A DNA stretch of 64,000 bases from Arcicella rosea (GCF_014204325.1 NZ_JACHKT010000001.1:186001-250000), one strand, 5' to 3'. Shown: positions 43,501 to 53,903, numbered from the stretch's first letter. Notes: generated by a model not told the origin, from the letters alone. Made by a program: numbers and translations.

Positions 43501-46173
43501 ATGAGTAAAAGTATAAGTGCGGAGAAGTTGCGATTGAATACTCGCAAAGATAATAAGGGATGGAAAAAGTGGGGACCTTATCTCTCTGAGCGGCAATGGG
43601 GTACAGTTAGAGAAGATTACTCAGCCAATCAGGATGCTTGGAATTCAGTGACACATGACATGGCTCGCTCTATTGCTTATCGTTGGGGCGAAGAAGGTAT
43701 TGCTGGTATTTCAGACAACAAATCTCATATTTGTTTTGGCTTGGCTTTTTGGAATCATAACGACCATATTTTAAAAGAACGTCTTTTTGGGCTAACAGGT
43801 AGTGAATCAAATCATGGTGAAGATGTAAAGGAATTATATTATTACCTTGATTCTACTCCGACGCACTCCTACATGAAAATGCTCTATAAATATCCAATTA
43901 ATTCATATCCTTATGATCAATTGGTTTCAGAAAGTAGAAAGCGTTCTCGTTTAGAGCCTGAATATGAAATACTTGATACAGGAGTTTTTGATAACAATGA
44001 GTACTTCGATATTTTTATAGAGTATTCTAAAGCAGATGAACAAGATATTCTCATCAAAATAACGGCTCACAACAGAAGTAAAAAAGCAGCACCACTTACA
44101 ATTTTACCAACAGTTTGGTTTAGAAATACTTGGAGTTGGGGTTACGAAAACTACAAGTATAAACCGATGATGACTGGGGTGGCGAAGAAAGCCATTGATA
44201 TTGACAATAAAAATATTGGTCATTATAAATTGTACTGCGAAAATGCTCAGGAATTACTCTTCTGTGAAAACGAAACTAATTTTGAAAGGCTCTATAAAGT
44301 AGGAAATGCTTCACCATATTGTAAAGATGGAATCAATGACTATATCGTCAATGATATAAAAACGGCAGTAAACCCTAATAATATTGGTACCAAAGCTGCA
44401 GCACGCTATACTAAAACTGTAAAAGCTGGTGATAGTTATACGGTGAGATTACGTTTGGTTGACCATTCTATTCTTGAGCCATTTGGTGGTTTTGAGGATA
44501 CGATGGATAAACGTATTCGTGAAGGGAATCAGTTTTATGAAGAAGTACAGCAAGGTGTAGAAAATCCAGAACTATTAAAAATCCAAAGACAAGCCTATGC
44601 AGGAATGCTTTGGACGAAACAGTGGTATTATTACAATATCAACGAATGGATAAAAGGTGATCCTGCTATGCCAAAGCCTTCGGAATATAGAAAGTATGGA
44701 AGAAATGCAGGCTGGCGACACATGTATTCTGCCAATATTTTATCAATGCCCGATAAATGGGAATATCCGTGGTTCGCAGCTTGGGATTTAGCTTTTCATA
44801 CTTTACCATTAGCTCGGGTTGACCCAGATTTTGCAAAACGTCAATTAGCGGTAGTACTCCGTGAGTATTACATGCATCCGAACGGACAAATTCCTGCTTA
44901 TGAATGGTCGTTTTCGGATGTAAACCCACCTGTACATGCGTGGGCAACTTGGAGGGTGTATGAAATAGACAAAGAAATGAACGGCAAAGGTGATATTGCC
45001 TTTCTTGAAAAAATCTTTCATAAATTATTACTAAACTTTACTTGGTGGGTAAACCTAAAAGACGAAGGAGGAAATAATATTTTTGGCGGAGGTTTCCTCG
45101 GAATGGATAATATCGGAGTATTCGACCGTTCGGCTACTTTACCAACAGGCGGACGTTTAGAACAAGCTGACGGTACTGGTTGGATGGCGATGTATAGCTT
45201 GAATATGTTACGAATTGCCGTAGAAATTGCTTTGGAACGTCCTGTTTATCAAGATATGGCCTCAAAATTCTTCGAGCACTTTCTGCATATTGCAGGAGCG
45301 ATGCAATCGCTTGGAGGTGATGAAATCAGTCTTTGGGATGAAGAAGATCAGTTCTATTATGATATGCTTCATTTGCCAAATAATAATAGTATGTTATTGA
45401 AAATCAGGTCGATGGTTGGTTTGATTCCTCTTTTTGCAGTGGAAGTATTAACGCCTGAAATGCTTGAAAAATTACCAGATTTTCGTAGAAGAGTAGAGTG
45501 GGTTTTAGCGAATAGACCCGACTTAGCAAGTTTGATTTCTCGTTGGTATGAATCTGGAAAAGGCGAAAGTAGATTACTTGCTATTCTGAGAGGACACCGT
45601 ATGAAAATGATTATGAAAAGGATGTTTGATGAAACAGAATTCCTTTCTGATTTTGGTATTCGTTCACTTTCAAAATATCATTTAGAAAATCCTTATCAGT
45701 TCAGAGTAAATGGAGATGTGCTAAGAGTAGATTATACTCCAGCCGAATCAACTGGAAGTATGTTTGGTGGAAACTCAAACTGGCGTGGACCAATTTGGTT
45801 CCCGATGAATTTCTTATTGATTGATTCGCTGATGAAATTCCAAGAATATTATGGAAACGATTATGAAGTAGAGTATCCAACCAATTCTGGAAATATGGTA
45901 AGTATCAAAGAAGCAGCTTTAAGTATATCTGAGCGTTTGATAAATCTTTTTACTGAAAACAGTGAAGGAAGACGCCCAATGTATGAGAAATATGAAAAAA
46001 TGCAAAGTGACCCTCATTTTAAAGATTTAATACTTTTCAATGAATACTTTGATGGCGATACTGGTAAAGGACTTGGTGCTGCTCACCAAACTGGCTGGAC
46101 AGGTCTTGTGGCTGAATTGATTTTAAGTGTTTCTAAAGCTGAAAAAGGTAGGTTTAAAGAAGCTAAGGTTTAA
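43501..46173 (+). CDS. GH63-like glucosidase (MGH1-type glycoside hydrolase)
   Basis: An 890-aa protein of the (alpha/alpha)6-barrel clan with mannosyl-oligosaccharide glucosidase / mannosylglycerate hydrolase. Family-like segments are EDYSANQDAWNSVTHDMARS, WNHNDHILKERLFGLTG, WYYYNINEWIKGDP, EYPWFAAWDLAFHTLPLARVD, GQIPAYEWSFSDVNPPVHAW, GSMFGGNSNWRGPIWFPMNF and the C-terminal GAAHQTGWTGLVA. No signal peptide, so probably cytosolic, acting on an intracellular alpha-glucoside. It is divergent from the rhamnose operon. Its relation to rhamnose use is open. Confidence 0.88.
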   Translation: MSKSISAEKLRLNTRKDNKGWKKWGPYLSERQWGTVREDYSANQDAWNSVTHDMARSIAYRWGEEGIAGISDNKSHICFGLAFWNHNDHILKERLFGLTGSESNHGEDVKELYYYLDSTPTHSYMKMLYKYPINSYPYDQLVSESRKRSRLEPEYEILDTGVFDNNEYFDIFIEYSKADEQDILIKITAHNRSKKAAPLTILPTVWFRNTWSWGYENYKYKPMMTGVAKKAIDIDNKNIGHYKLYCENAQELLFCENETNFERLYKVGNASPYCKDGINDYIVNDIKTAVNPNNIGTKAAARYTKTVKAGDSYTVRLRLVDHSILEPFGGFEDTMDKRIREGNQFYEEVQQGVENPELLKIQRQAYAGMLWTKQWYYYNINEWIKGDPAMPKPSEYRKYGRNAGWRHMYSANILSMPDKWEYPWFAAWDLAFHTLPLARVDPDFAKRQLAVVLREYYMHPNGQIPAYEWSFSDVNPPVHAWATWRVYEIDKEMNGKGDIAFLEKIFHKLLLNFTWWVNLKDEGGNNIFGGGFLGMDNIGVFDRSATLPTGGRLEQADGTGWMAMYSLNMLRIAVEIALERPVYQDMASKFFEHFLHIAGAMQSLGGDEISLWDEEDQFYYDMLHLPNNNSMLLKIRSMVGLIPLFAVEVLTPEMLEKLPDFRRRVEWVLANRPDLASLISRWYESGKGESRLLAILRGHRMKMIMKRMFDETEFLSDFGIRSLSKYHLENPYQFRVNGDVLRVDYTPAESTGSMFGGNSNWRGPIWFPMNFLLIDSLMKFQEYYGNDYEVEYPTNSGNMVSIKEAALSISERLINLFTENSEGRRPMYEKYEKMQSDPHFKDLILFNEYFDGDTGKGLGAAHQTGWTGLVAELILSVSKAEKGRFKEAKV

Positions 46174-46191
46174 CTATTTTTGACTTAAAGT

Positions 46192-46224
46192 AAAAAGGTA
46201 TCAGTGTTGGCTGATACCTTTTTT
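46192..46224. terminator. Terminator between the glucosidase and ilvA
   Basis: 13-bp stem (aaaaaggtatcag / ctgatacctttt) with a 6-nt loop and flanking A and T tracts. It lies between convergent genes, 2 bp beyond the ilvA stop, and can serve both. Confidence 0.87.
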
Positions 46225-46225
46225 A

Positions 46226-47503
46226 TTACACCAACACCGAAAATAAATCAGGTTGTTCGTTCAATTTTTGATAGACTATGTTTTGTTCGACCATTCTTGC
46301 TAGTAATGGCTCATAGTCCTCTTTGTGTTTCAGTTCAATGCCTAGCAATACTGGACCAGATTCCCTGTTTGTCTTTTTCTGATATTCAAATAAAGTAATA
46401 TCATCTTCTTCGCCCAACACATTATTTAAAAAATTCTTCAAAGCACCCGCTCTTTGTGGAAAACGAATGATGAAGTAATGTTTCAGCCCTTCATAGAGTA
46501 AAGAACGCTCTTTGATTTCTTCGGTACGAGTAATGTCATTATTTCCACCAGAAACCAAACAAACAACATTTTTTCCTTTGATTTCATCTTTCATGAAATC
46601 TAAAGCTGCAATAGTTAATGCACCAGCAGGCTCTGCTACAATCGCCGATTCATTATATAATTCCAGAATTGTTGTACATACTTTACCTTCTGGAACGAGG
46701 ATAATATTGTCCAGTGTTTCTTTACAAATATTGAAAGTTTTTTCACCAACACGTTTCACGGCTGCACCATCTACAAATTTATCAATGGTTTCCAATTCAA
46801 TTACATGACCAGCTTCAAAACTAGCTTTCATTGATGCTGCCCCAGCAGGTTCAACTCCTATGATTTTGGTATGGGGAGAAAGTTGCTTGAAAACGGTAGA
46901 AACACCAGCCGAAACGCCACCACCACCAATCGCCAAAATGATATAATCAATTTTAAAATCTGAATCTTTAAAAATTTCAAGTCCGACAGTCGCCTGACCA
47001 GTAATTACGTCCATATCATCAAAAGGATGCACATAAGTAGCGTTGTGTTCATCACAATATTGCTTGGCAGCGTTTGAGGCATCGTCGTAAGTATCGCCTA
47101 CCAGCATTACTTCAATATCATCTTTTCCAAACATTTTTACTTGTTTGATTTTCTGATTTGGCGTAGTAGTTGGCATAAAAATCGTGCCTTTTACTTTCAT
47201 TTTATGGCAAGCATAAGCCATGCCTTGGGCATGATTTCCCGCAGAGGCACAAACGACTCCTTTTGCCAATTCTTCCGCAGAAAGCCTAGCCATTTTATTG
47301 TATGCTCCTCTAATTTTGTAAGAACGAACGATTTGTAAATCTTCTCTCTTTAAAAAAATATTAGCCTCATAACGTTCGGAAAGAACAATATTTTCGGTAA
47401 GTGGAGTATGAACTGCTACGCCACGAAGGCGTTCAGCCGCTTCGTAGATGCTTTCAAGTGTTGGGAATATAGAATCGTTTTTTTGATCTGTTTTATTAGC
47501 CAT
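46226..47503 (-). CDS. ilvA: Threonine ammonia-lyase (threonine deaminase), short form
   Basis: A 425-aa PLP enzyme making 2-oxobutanoate, the entry to isoleucine synthesis. The PLP lysine lies in IVRSYKIRGAYNKM, the phosphate-binding loop in AIGGGGVSAGVS, and a second Gly-rich loop in CLVSGGNND. A single C-terminal ACT-like regulatory domain (HYFIIRFPQRAGALKNFLNN) is present instead of two, as in short Bacteroidota/Gram-positive forms. It is separate from ilvC by an AraC regulator gene. A TATATTTG box lies 33 bp upstream. Confidence 0.95.
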   Translation of the reverse strand: MANKTDQKNDSIFPTLESIYEAAERLRGVAVHTPLTENIVLSERYEANIFLKREDLQIVRSYKIRGAYNKMARLSAEELAKGVVCASAGNHAQGMAYACHKMKVKGTIFMPTTTPNQKIKQVKMFGKDDIEVMLVGDTYDDASNAAKQYCDEHNATYVHPFDDMDVITGQATVGLEIFKDSDFKIDYIILAIGGGGVSAGVSTVFKQLSPHTKIIGVEPAGAASMKASFEAGHVIELETIDKFVDGAAVKRVGEKTFNICKETLDNIILVPEGKVCTTILELYNESAIVAEPAGALTIAALDFMKDEIKGKNVVCLVSGGNNDITRTEEIKERSLLYEGLKHYFIIRFPQRAGALKNFLNNVLGEEDDITLFEYQKKTNRESGPVLLGIELKHKEDYEPLLARMVEQNIVYQKLNEQPDLFSVLV

Positions 47504-47535
47504 GTTGATGAAATAAAGCCTTTAATTTTATTTTA

Positions 47536-47543
47536 CAAATATA
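47536..47543 (-). promoter_or_regulatory. -7 promoter box of ilvA
   Basis: TATATTTG on the minus strand, 32 bp upstream of the ilvA ATG, fitting TAnnTTTG. No -33 TTG at normal spacing. Confidence 0.4.
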
Positions 47544-47573
47544 TGATAGTTTGTAAGGAATAAATGCCTTTCC

Positions 47574-48458
47574 TTATTTTGAAAGTGAATTTCTGAATTC
47601 CAAAGGTGATTGATTCGTCAATTTTTTAAAATACTTCGAAAAATACGATTGGTCTGAAAAGTTTAATTGATAGGCAATTTCAGAAATTCCTAAATCGGTA
47701 TGCGTTAGAAATCTTTTAATTTCCATAATCATTCTATCATTAATTAAATCAGTTGACGTTCTACCTGTTACACTTTTTACCGTTTCGCTGAGGTAGTTTG
47801 GCGTAATAGAAAGTAAACTGGCGTAGTCTTTCACCGATAAATTTTCTTGACTTTTTTCTTCAATCAATTGTTTGAAACGTTTTACTAAAATTTTGCCTTT
47901 GTTGGTTTTATCGTCATAATTACTGAGTGGATAAATTCTTTTGCATTGAATCAAAATTAAATCTAACAAAGCCCGAATGGCTTCTTCTGAATCTGTCAGA
48001 TTTTGTTGATTTTCATAAATCGCATTTTTGAAAAGTTCTGTAAGTACTTGTTTTTCGGTTTCATTTTCCAAATAAAGCGGTGGTGTTTCTTGATTCAAAT
48101 TATAGAAAAACGGTAGCTCAAACAGTTTATAAGGGTCGGTTTTATTAAAGTGATAAAACGATGAAGTAAACAAAAAGATATAACCTTTTACGTCTTCGGA
48201 AAGATACAATTCATGGATTTGTCCGGGAGAAAGGAAAAAAATTGTATTAGGTTTTACGGGATAGTTCTGAAAATCAATGGTATGAATACCTTCTCCTTGT
48301 GTGAGAAAGAGAATTTCATAAAAATCATCGTGGCGATGTGGATAAGTTACTTTAAAATTTCGGTTGATGTCATAATGCTCAATCTGAAACTGAATTGTTT
48401 TCTCAGATTTATTATTAAATCTATCAATGCTATAAACAGGTATTTCAAGTTGTTTCAT
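47574..48458 (-). CDS. AraC-family transcriptional regulator with cupin-type sensor domain
   Basis: A 294-aa protein. The N-terminal cupin-like effector domain (about 25-110) contains YPHRHDDFYEILFLTQGEGIHTIDF and IFFLSPGQIHELYLSE. The C-terminal double helix-turn-helix (about 195-292) has LSVKDYASLLSITPNYLSETVK and LGISEIAYQLNFSDQSYFSKYFKKLTNQSPLEFR, typical of AraC. It probably senses a small carboxylate or sugar. It lies between ilvA and the divergent ilvC, so it may share the 223-bp ilvC spacer, but a regulatory link is not shown. Confidence 0.92.
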   Translation of the reverse strand: MKQLEIPVYSIDRFNNKSEKTIQFQIEHYDINRNFKVTYPHRHDDFYEILFLTQGEGIHTIDFQNYPVKPNTIFFLSPGQIHELYLSEDVKGYIFLFTSSFYHFNKTDPYKLFELPFFYNLNQETPPLYLENETEKQVLTELFKNAIYENQQNLTDSEEAIRALLDLILIQCKRIYPLSNYDDKTNKGKILVKRFKQLIEEKSQENLSVKDYASLLSITPNYLSETVKSVTGRTSTDLINDRMIMEIKRFLTHTDLGISEIAYQLNFSDQSYFSKYFKKLTNQSPLEFRNSLSK

Positions 48459-48591
48459 TTGATAAAATTACACAATTGATTTTTTCTGTAAAAGTTTTAA
48501 AATCATCTGTTTAAAATAAAAAGGATTTGGTTAAATATAAAGTAACCATGAAAAGTACCTAAATTAAACATGAATTTACCAATCATTAATT

Positions 48592-48660
48592 AATGATTTT
48601 TATCAACTTTGTGCATATTTCAGCAATGCTGTCTCATTCTAAAAGTTAGACAGCGTTTTT
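48592..48660 (+). promoter_or_regulatory. ilvC leader with a terminator-like hairpin
   Basis: CAACTTTG (48605-48612), one base off the -7 consensus, precedes a leader of about 70 nt. The leader contains a 7-bp stem (gctgtct / agacagc, 48628-48634 / 48648-48654) followed by gttttt, 22 bp before the ilvC ATG. A seven-codon frame, ATG at 48627, spans the left arm and stops in the loop. This could be an attenuator, but the short frame has one Leu and no Ile or Val. Confidence 0.35.
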
Positions 48661-48681
48661 AAAATCAAAAACATTCAAAAA

Positions 48682-50166
48682 ATGGCAAATTATTTCAATA
48701 CTCTTTCATTAAGAGAAAAATTAAATCAGTTAGGTGTTTGCGAATTCATGGATAACACTGAATTCACAGACGGAGTAAGTGCATTAATCGGAAAGAAAAT
48801 CGTAGTAGTAGGTTGTGGTGCACAAGGATTGAACCAAGGTTTAAACTTGAGAGATTCAGGTTTAGATGTTTCTTACGCTTTACGTCAAGAAGCAATTGAT
48901 GGCAAGAGACAATCTTGGAAAAGTGCTACTGAAAATAATTTCACAGTAGGAACTTATGAGCAATTGATTCCTTCGGCTGATTTAGTAATCAACCTTACGC
49001 CAGATAAACAACATACTTCAGTTGTAACTGCTGTAATGCCTTTGATGAAAGAAGGTGCTACACTTTCTTATTCACATGGTTTCAACATCGTTGAAGAAGG
49101 AATGCAAATCCGTAAAGATATTACTGTAATCATGGTTGCTCCAAAATGTCCAGGTTCAGAAGTACGTGCTGAATACGTTCGTGGTTTTGGTGTGCCTACT
49201 TTGATTGCTGTTCACCCAGAAAACGACCCAGAAGGAAAAGGTTGGGCTTATGCAAAAGCTTATTGCGTTGGTACAGGTGGACACCGTGCGGGTGTGTTGA
49301 AATCATCTTTTGTAGCAGAAGTAAAATCTGACTTAATGGGTGAGCAAACTATCCTTTGTGGTTTATTACAAACAGGTTCTATCCTTTGCTTCGACAAAAT
49401 GGTTGAAAAAGGAATCGACGCTGGCTATGCTTCAAAATTAATCCAATACGGATGGGAAGTAATCACGGAAGCTTTGAAACAAGGTGGTATAACTGCGATG
49501 TTCGACAGACTTTCAAACCCTGCGAAAATTCAAGCATTTGAAATTTCTGAAGAATTGAAAGACATCATGCGTCCCTTGTTCCAAAAACACCAAGACGACA
49601 TCATGAGCGGAGAATTCTCTTCAACAATGATGGCTGACTGGGCTAACAACGACAAAAACTTATTGACTTGGAGAGCTGCCACTGGCGAAACTGCTTTTGA
49701 AAAAACGCCAGCAGGTGATGTTAAAATTGCAGAGCAAGAATATTTCGATAACGGTTTATTGATGGTTGCTATGGTTCGTGCAGGTGTTGAATTAGCATTT
49801 GAAACAATGGTTGAAGCAGGTATCAAAGAAGAATCAGCTTATTACGAATCATTACACGAAACGCCACTTATCGCAAACACGATTGCTCGTAGAAAATTAT
49901 TTGAAATGAACTCTGTCATTTCAGATACTGCTGAGTACGGTTGTTACTTATTCGACCACGCTTGTAAGCCTTTATTAGCTGATTTCATGAAAACTGTTGA
50001 AACAGATATTATCGGTACAAACTTCAATGCAGGTAAAGATAATGGCGTAGATAACAGAACTATCATCGCAGTAAACGAAGCACTTCGTTCACACGATATT
50101 GAATTTGTTGGTGCTGAGTTGCGTCAAGCAATGACAGATATGAAAGCGATTTCTACTGTTGCTTAA
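48682..50166 (+). CDS. ilvC: Ketol-acid reductoisomerase, class II
   Basis: A 494-aa NADPH- and Mg-dependent enzyme of valine, leucine and isoleucine synthesis. The N-terminal Rossmann domain carries [20 protein letters not shown]. Two knotted C-terminal domains follow, giving the long class II form also seen in E. coli and plants. Segments include [35 protein letters not shown] and SDTAEYG. It is a single gene here; ilvB, ilvN and ilvD are not in the window. A terminator follows. Confidence 0.97.
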   Translation: MANYFNTLSLREKLNQLGVCEFMDNTEFTDGVSALIGKKIVVVGCGAQGLNQGLNLRDSGLDVSYALRQEAIDGKRQSWKSATENNFTVGTYEQLIPSADLVINLTPDKQHTSVVTAVMPLMKEGATLSYSHGFNIVEEGMQIRKDITVIMVAPKCPGSEVRAEYVRGFGVPTLIAVHPENDPEGKGWAYAKAYCVGTGGHRAGVLKSSFVAEVKSDLMGEQTILCGLLQTGSILCFDKMVEKGIDAGYASKLIQYGWEVITEALKQGGITAMFDRLSNPAKIQAFEISEELKDIMRPLFQKHQDDIMSGEFSSTMMADWANNDKNLLTWRAATGETAFEKTPAGDVKIAEQEYFDNGLLMVAMVRAGVELAFETMVEAGIKEESAYYESLHETPLIANTIARRKLFEMNSVISDTAEYGCYLFDHACKPLLADFMKTVETDIIGTNFNAGKDNGVDNRTIIAVNEALRSHDIEFVGAELRQAMTDMKAISTVA

Positions 50167-50193
50167 TTATGATTTTGTAATATTTTTTAATGG

Positions 50194-50225
50194 AAAAACT
50201 CCTGAGGAAACTTAGGAGCTTTTTC
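50194..50225 (+). terminator. Terminator after ilvC
   Basis: Stem ctcct/aggag (50199-50203 / 50214-50218), extended by AAAA/TTTT past a bulge, followed by a T-rich tract, 28 bp after the stop codon. Confidence 0.72.
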
Positions 50226-50367
50226 GTTTTATAGGAAAACAAAAGGAATTTAGAGAAATAAAATTGTTTGAAGAAGATAGATAGAAAGTAACGTGGCTTA
50301 ATTTGTGAAATTCTTTGTATTTTTATAGCTATTTGCTCGTTTAAAAATAAAATAGACCGATTTAAGG

Positions 50368-51375
50368 ATGTCAGTAAGAAACTTTTATAAAATAATGATT
50401 GCTCTATGCCTGTGTTTTCAGGCATTTTCACAAAAAAAGCTATTTGAAAAACATTCTGATATTGCTTTTGGAATAGGAACAGCAAATTATTATGGAGATA
50501 TTGTTCCTATTAATCGACCTATACAATCTACTTTACAAAATATACGTTGGAATGTCTCTTTTGATTTAACTAGACATTTTACGCCTAGATTTTCGGGAAA
50601 TGTTGCACTTACTTGGGTAAGAATTGCTGGGGATGATAATAAGCTAGAAGGAGTTGCTATTCAGCAAAATGCCTTTATGAGAAATGCACATTTCAGAAAC
50701 GATATACAAGAATTGTCTTTCAAAGGTATTTTTAATATTGTCAAAGGAAATAGGAATTTCCCCAAAAGAGCAACTTTATCGCCGTATCTATTTTTAGGAT
50801 TTGCCTTTATACATCATAACCCAGTCGCTAGAGTTCCTCTTAACTATAGTGGTACTGACGCTGTTCCAGGTGAATGGGTTAGCCTTCAGCCACTTCATAC
50901 AGAAGGACAAGGACTACCAAGTAACCCAAAATCAAAATATGAGCAATTTGCATTGAATTTCCCACTTGGCTTTGGATTAAATTACAAAATAAACAGAAAG
51001 TTTGATTTAGGAGTTGAAATAGGGATTCGTTACAATTTAACGGATTATCTTGATGATATTGGAGGTAATTTTGCTAGTTACAATGAATTACTTACAATAA
51101 GTCCACTGGCTGCAGCTATGGGGCATCGAGAATACGAGTTGATTGCTGCTAATTCAGGCAAAAATAGAGAAGCCGCTATTCGTCAATATTTAGCTACAAA
51201 TGTAAATCCTGCTTATGCTAACCCTGCATTGACTCCCACAAGTACTTTTCCTGAAATTTTTGGAAAAGGCTCAACCAGAAATGGTGCAAGTAGGCTAGAT
51301 GATATTTATCTATTAACCACTTTCAGATTAATTTACCATATAGCTCCCCAAATCAAATGTCCAGTAGTTCAATAA
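50368..51375 (+). CDS. Outer-membrane beta-barrel protein, DUF6089-like
   Basis: A 335-aa protein with an N-terminal signal peptide (about 1-21, ending QAFSQ). Amphipathic beta strands with aromatic ends follow: IAFGIGTANYYGDIVP, NVSFDLTRHFTPRFSGNVAL, FPLGFGLNYKINRKFDLGVE. This is the pattern of the DUF6089 family found in Bacteroidota, often tied to envelope or secretion functions. The C-terminus has two extra Cys-containing residues rather than the terminal Phe of classic porins. Precise function is unknown. It lies between ilvC and relA with no operon link evident. Confidence 0.8.
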   Translation: MSVRNFYKIMIALCLCFQAFSQKKLFEKHSDIAFGIGTANYYGDIVPINRPIQSTLQNIRWNVSFDLTRHFTPRFSGNVALTWVRIAGDDNKLEGVAIQQNAFMRNAHFRNDIQELSFKGIFNIVKGNRNFPKRATLSPYLFLGFAFIHHNPVARVPLNYSGTDAVPGEWVSLQPLHTEGQGLPSNPKSKYEQFALNFPLGFGLNYKINRKFDLGVEIGIRYNLTDYLDDIGGNFASYNELLTISPLAAAMGHREYELIAANSGKNREAAIRQYLATNVNPAYANPALTPTSTFPEIFGKGSTRNGASRLDDIYLLTTFRLIYHIAPQIKCPVVQ

Positions 51376-51531
51376 CATTATTGTGACTAATTATCAATCA
51401 GGACTTTACTTTAATTTCTGAAAAAAGCATTTACAAGTCTATAAAATTAAATAGACTTCCATTTGTCGTTTCCCTTAAAATTCGCTAATTTAGATTAAAC
51501 ACTAATTTACAGTCTTTCAAAAAATACTCAT

Positions 51532-53796
51532 TTGTCCTTGAATAACACCGTGGAAGTAAAAGAAATAGATTTAGAGCAAGAACGAAAAGAGATCCTAAAG
51601 CGATACCGAAAATTACTCAATATTGCCCGTCCTTATTTGCAAGATGACGATGCTAAACTGATTAAAAAGGCTTTTATGCTATCCGCCGAAGCTCATAAAG
51701 AGATGAGGAGGAAATCTGGTGAGCCTTATATTTATCATCCGATTGCAGTAGCTCAGATTTGTGTTGAGGAAATTGGTTTAGGTGCTACTTCTATCATGTG
51801 TGCTTTATTACATGATGTAGTAGAAGATACAGAAATTGAGTTGACAGAAATTGAGGCCATTTTTGGGAAAAATGTGGCTAAAATCATTGATGGGCTTACA
51901 AAAATTACGGGTGTTTTTGAATACGGAAGTTCGCAACAAGCAGAAAATTTCCGTAAAATGTTGCTTACGCTTTCTGAAGATATACGTGTAATTCTTATCA
52001 AACTTGCCGACCGTTTACATAATATGCGAACGCTGGGAAGTATGCCACGGGATAAACAGCTGAAAATCAGTTCTGAAACTTTTTATTTGTATGCACCATT
52101 GGCACATCGTTTGGGGCTTCATGCTATCAAATCTGAATTAGAGGATTTATGTTTGAAATATACTGAGCCAGAAGCCTATAAAGACATTGCCAAAAAGTTA
52201 AAAGAAACGAAAACTTCCAGAGAGAGTTTTATCCAAAATTTTATTCGACCGATTGAGAAAGATCTTAATTTGATGGGTTATAAACACATCATAAAAGGTC
52301 GTCCGAAATCAATTTATTCGATTTATCATAAACTGAAAAAGAATAATACTCCTTTTGAGGAAATTTATGACCTTTTTGCGGTTAGAGTAATCTTAGATGT
52401 GCCAACTGAACAAGAGAAATCTGCTTGTTGGGCGGTTTATTCAATGGTTACTGACCATTATAAGCCTAATCCAGAACGTTTGAAAGATTGGATTTCTAAC
52501 CCAAAATCAAATGGTTATGAATCATTACATACTACAGTAATGAGTTCTGGGCGACGTGGGCGTTGGGTAGAAGTACAAGTTAGAACCACCAGAATGGACG
52601 AAATTGCTGAAAAAGGTTTTGCCGCTCACTGGAAATATAAAGGAAACGATACTCGTACAAACAAGGCTTTTGAATCTTGGTTAAGCCAAATCCGTGAAGC
52701 CTTAGATACTTCTGATAAAACGCAATCGGCTGTTGATTTAGTTGACGATATAAGAAGTAGTTTATACAATGATGAAATTTTTGTTTATACACCAAAAGGT
52801 AAACTCATAGTGCTAAAAGATGGTGCAACAGCATTGGATTTTGCATTTGAGATTCACTCAGAAGTAGGAGCGAGGTGCATTGGTGCGAAAGTAAATAATA
52901 AGCTAGTCCCTTTGAGTCATAAGCTCAAAACTGGCGATATTATTGAGTGTATGACTTCTGCCAAACAAAAACCATCAGAAGATTGGTTGGCTTTTGTGGC
53001 GACTACGAAGGCGAAAGCTCGCATCAAAGATTATATTAAAGAAGCCAACAAACAGCACGTCATCATGGGGCGTGATATGATTGAACATCGCCTGAAAGTA
53101 TTGGGTATAAATACCTTAACGCTTGAAATTACCAATCAGCTTCGTGCGTATTTTAATGCAAAAGATTCTAATGATTTATTTTATCGTTTCGGAAAAGCTT
53201 ACATTAGTTTAGATGAAATCAAAAAATGGAAATCAGACCGTGAAGCTCATGAAAGAAAGCAAGCCACCAAAACCATTCAGGAACCGTTAACGAATACTAA
53301 AAATATCGTTAAAGAACTTAAAAAGTTGCATGGTGATGTGAAAAATTCCGATGCAATTTTGATTGGAGAAGACATGGACAGAGTAGATTATACACTCGCA
53401 AAATGTTGTAATCCTATTGCTGGGGATACAGTTTTTGGTTTTGTTACGATTAATGAAGGCATTAAAATTCACAGAACGTCTTGTCCGAATGCAACCGAAT
53501 TATTATCTCGTCATGGCGATAGAGTAATCAAAGCTTTGTGGACTAGCCAAATAAAAATGTCGTTCGTAGCTCATTTAATCATCCGAGGAACTGACAGAAT
53601 GGGATTAATGAACGATGTGACAAGAGTAATTTCGCAAGAATTAAAAGTAAATATTCAAAATTTATCCATTGGAGTAAAAGAAGGAATTTTTGAGGGAAAA
53701 ATCGCATTAATGGTTCAAGATACGCAACATCTTGAAACACTTGTTCAATCTTTAGAGCAAGTAGATGGTGTAATTCAGATTGAAAGAGGAGAGTAG
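51532..53796 (+). CDS. Bifunctional (p)ppGpp synthetase / hydrolase
   Basis: A 754-aa long RelA/SpoT homologue. Domain order: HD hydrolase (about 45-200, with HPIAVAQICVEE, ALLHDVVEDTEI and KLADRLHNMRTL), synthetase (about 240-370, with KGRPKSIYSIYHKLKKNN and YESLHTTVM), TGS (FVYTPKGKLIVLKDGATALDFA), helical and zinc-finger regions (KCCNPIAGDTVFGFVT) and a C-terminal ACT domain. The intact HD ligands suggest hydrolase activity is kept. No ATG is available near the start. The frame begins with TTG at 51532; a second TTG and a GTG lie within 18 bp, so the exact start is unsure. Confidence 0.95.
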   Translation: MSLNNTVEVKEIDLEQERKEILKRYRKLLNIARPYLQDDDAKLIKKAFMLSAEAHKEMRRKSGEPYIYHPIAVAQICVEEIGLGATSIMCALLHDVVEDTEIELTEIEAIFGKNVAKIIDGLTKITGVFEYGSSQQAENFRKMLLTLSEDIRVILIKLADRLHNMRTLGSMPRDKQLKISSETFYLYAPLAHRLGLHAIKSELEDLCLKYTEPEAYKDIAKKLKETKTSRESFIQNFIRPIEKDLNLMGYKHIIKGRPKSIYSIYHKLKKNNTPFEEIYDLFAVRVILDVPTEQEKSACWAVYSMVTDHYKPNPERLKDWISNPKSNGYESLHTTVMSSGRRGRWVEVQVRTTRMDEIAEKGFAAHWKYKGNDTRTNKAFESWLSQIREALDTSDKTQSAVDLVDDIRSSLYNDEIFVYTPKGKLIVLKDGATALDFAFEIHSEVGARCIGAKVNNKLVPLSHKLKTGDIIECMTSAKQKPSEDWLAFVATTKAKARIKDYIKEANKQHVIMGRDMIEHRLKVLGINTLTLEITNQLRAYFNAKDSNDLFYRFGKAYISLDEIKKWKSDREAHERKQATKTIQEPLTNTKNIVKELKKLHGDVKNSDAILIGEDMDRVDYTLAKCCNPIAGDTVFGFVTINEGIKIHRTSCPNATELLSRHGDRVIKALWTSQIKMSFVAHLIIRGTDRMGLMNDVTRVISQELKVNIQNLSIGVKEGIFEGKIALMVQDTQHLETLVQSLEQVDGVIQIERGE

Positions 53797-53903
53797 AATT
53801 TCGTTTTCTCTTAAAAATTGATTTATTTTACTTTCCAAAATTGATTTAGTCTAAGTATTAAATCAATTAATTTTATTTTTTGTTTTTCTGAAAACAGTCA
53901 GTA

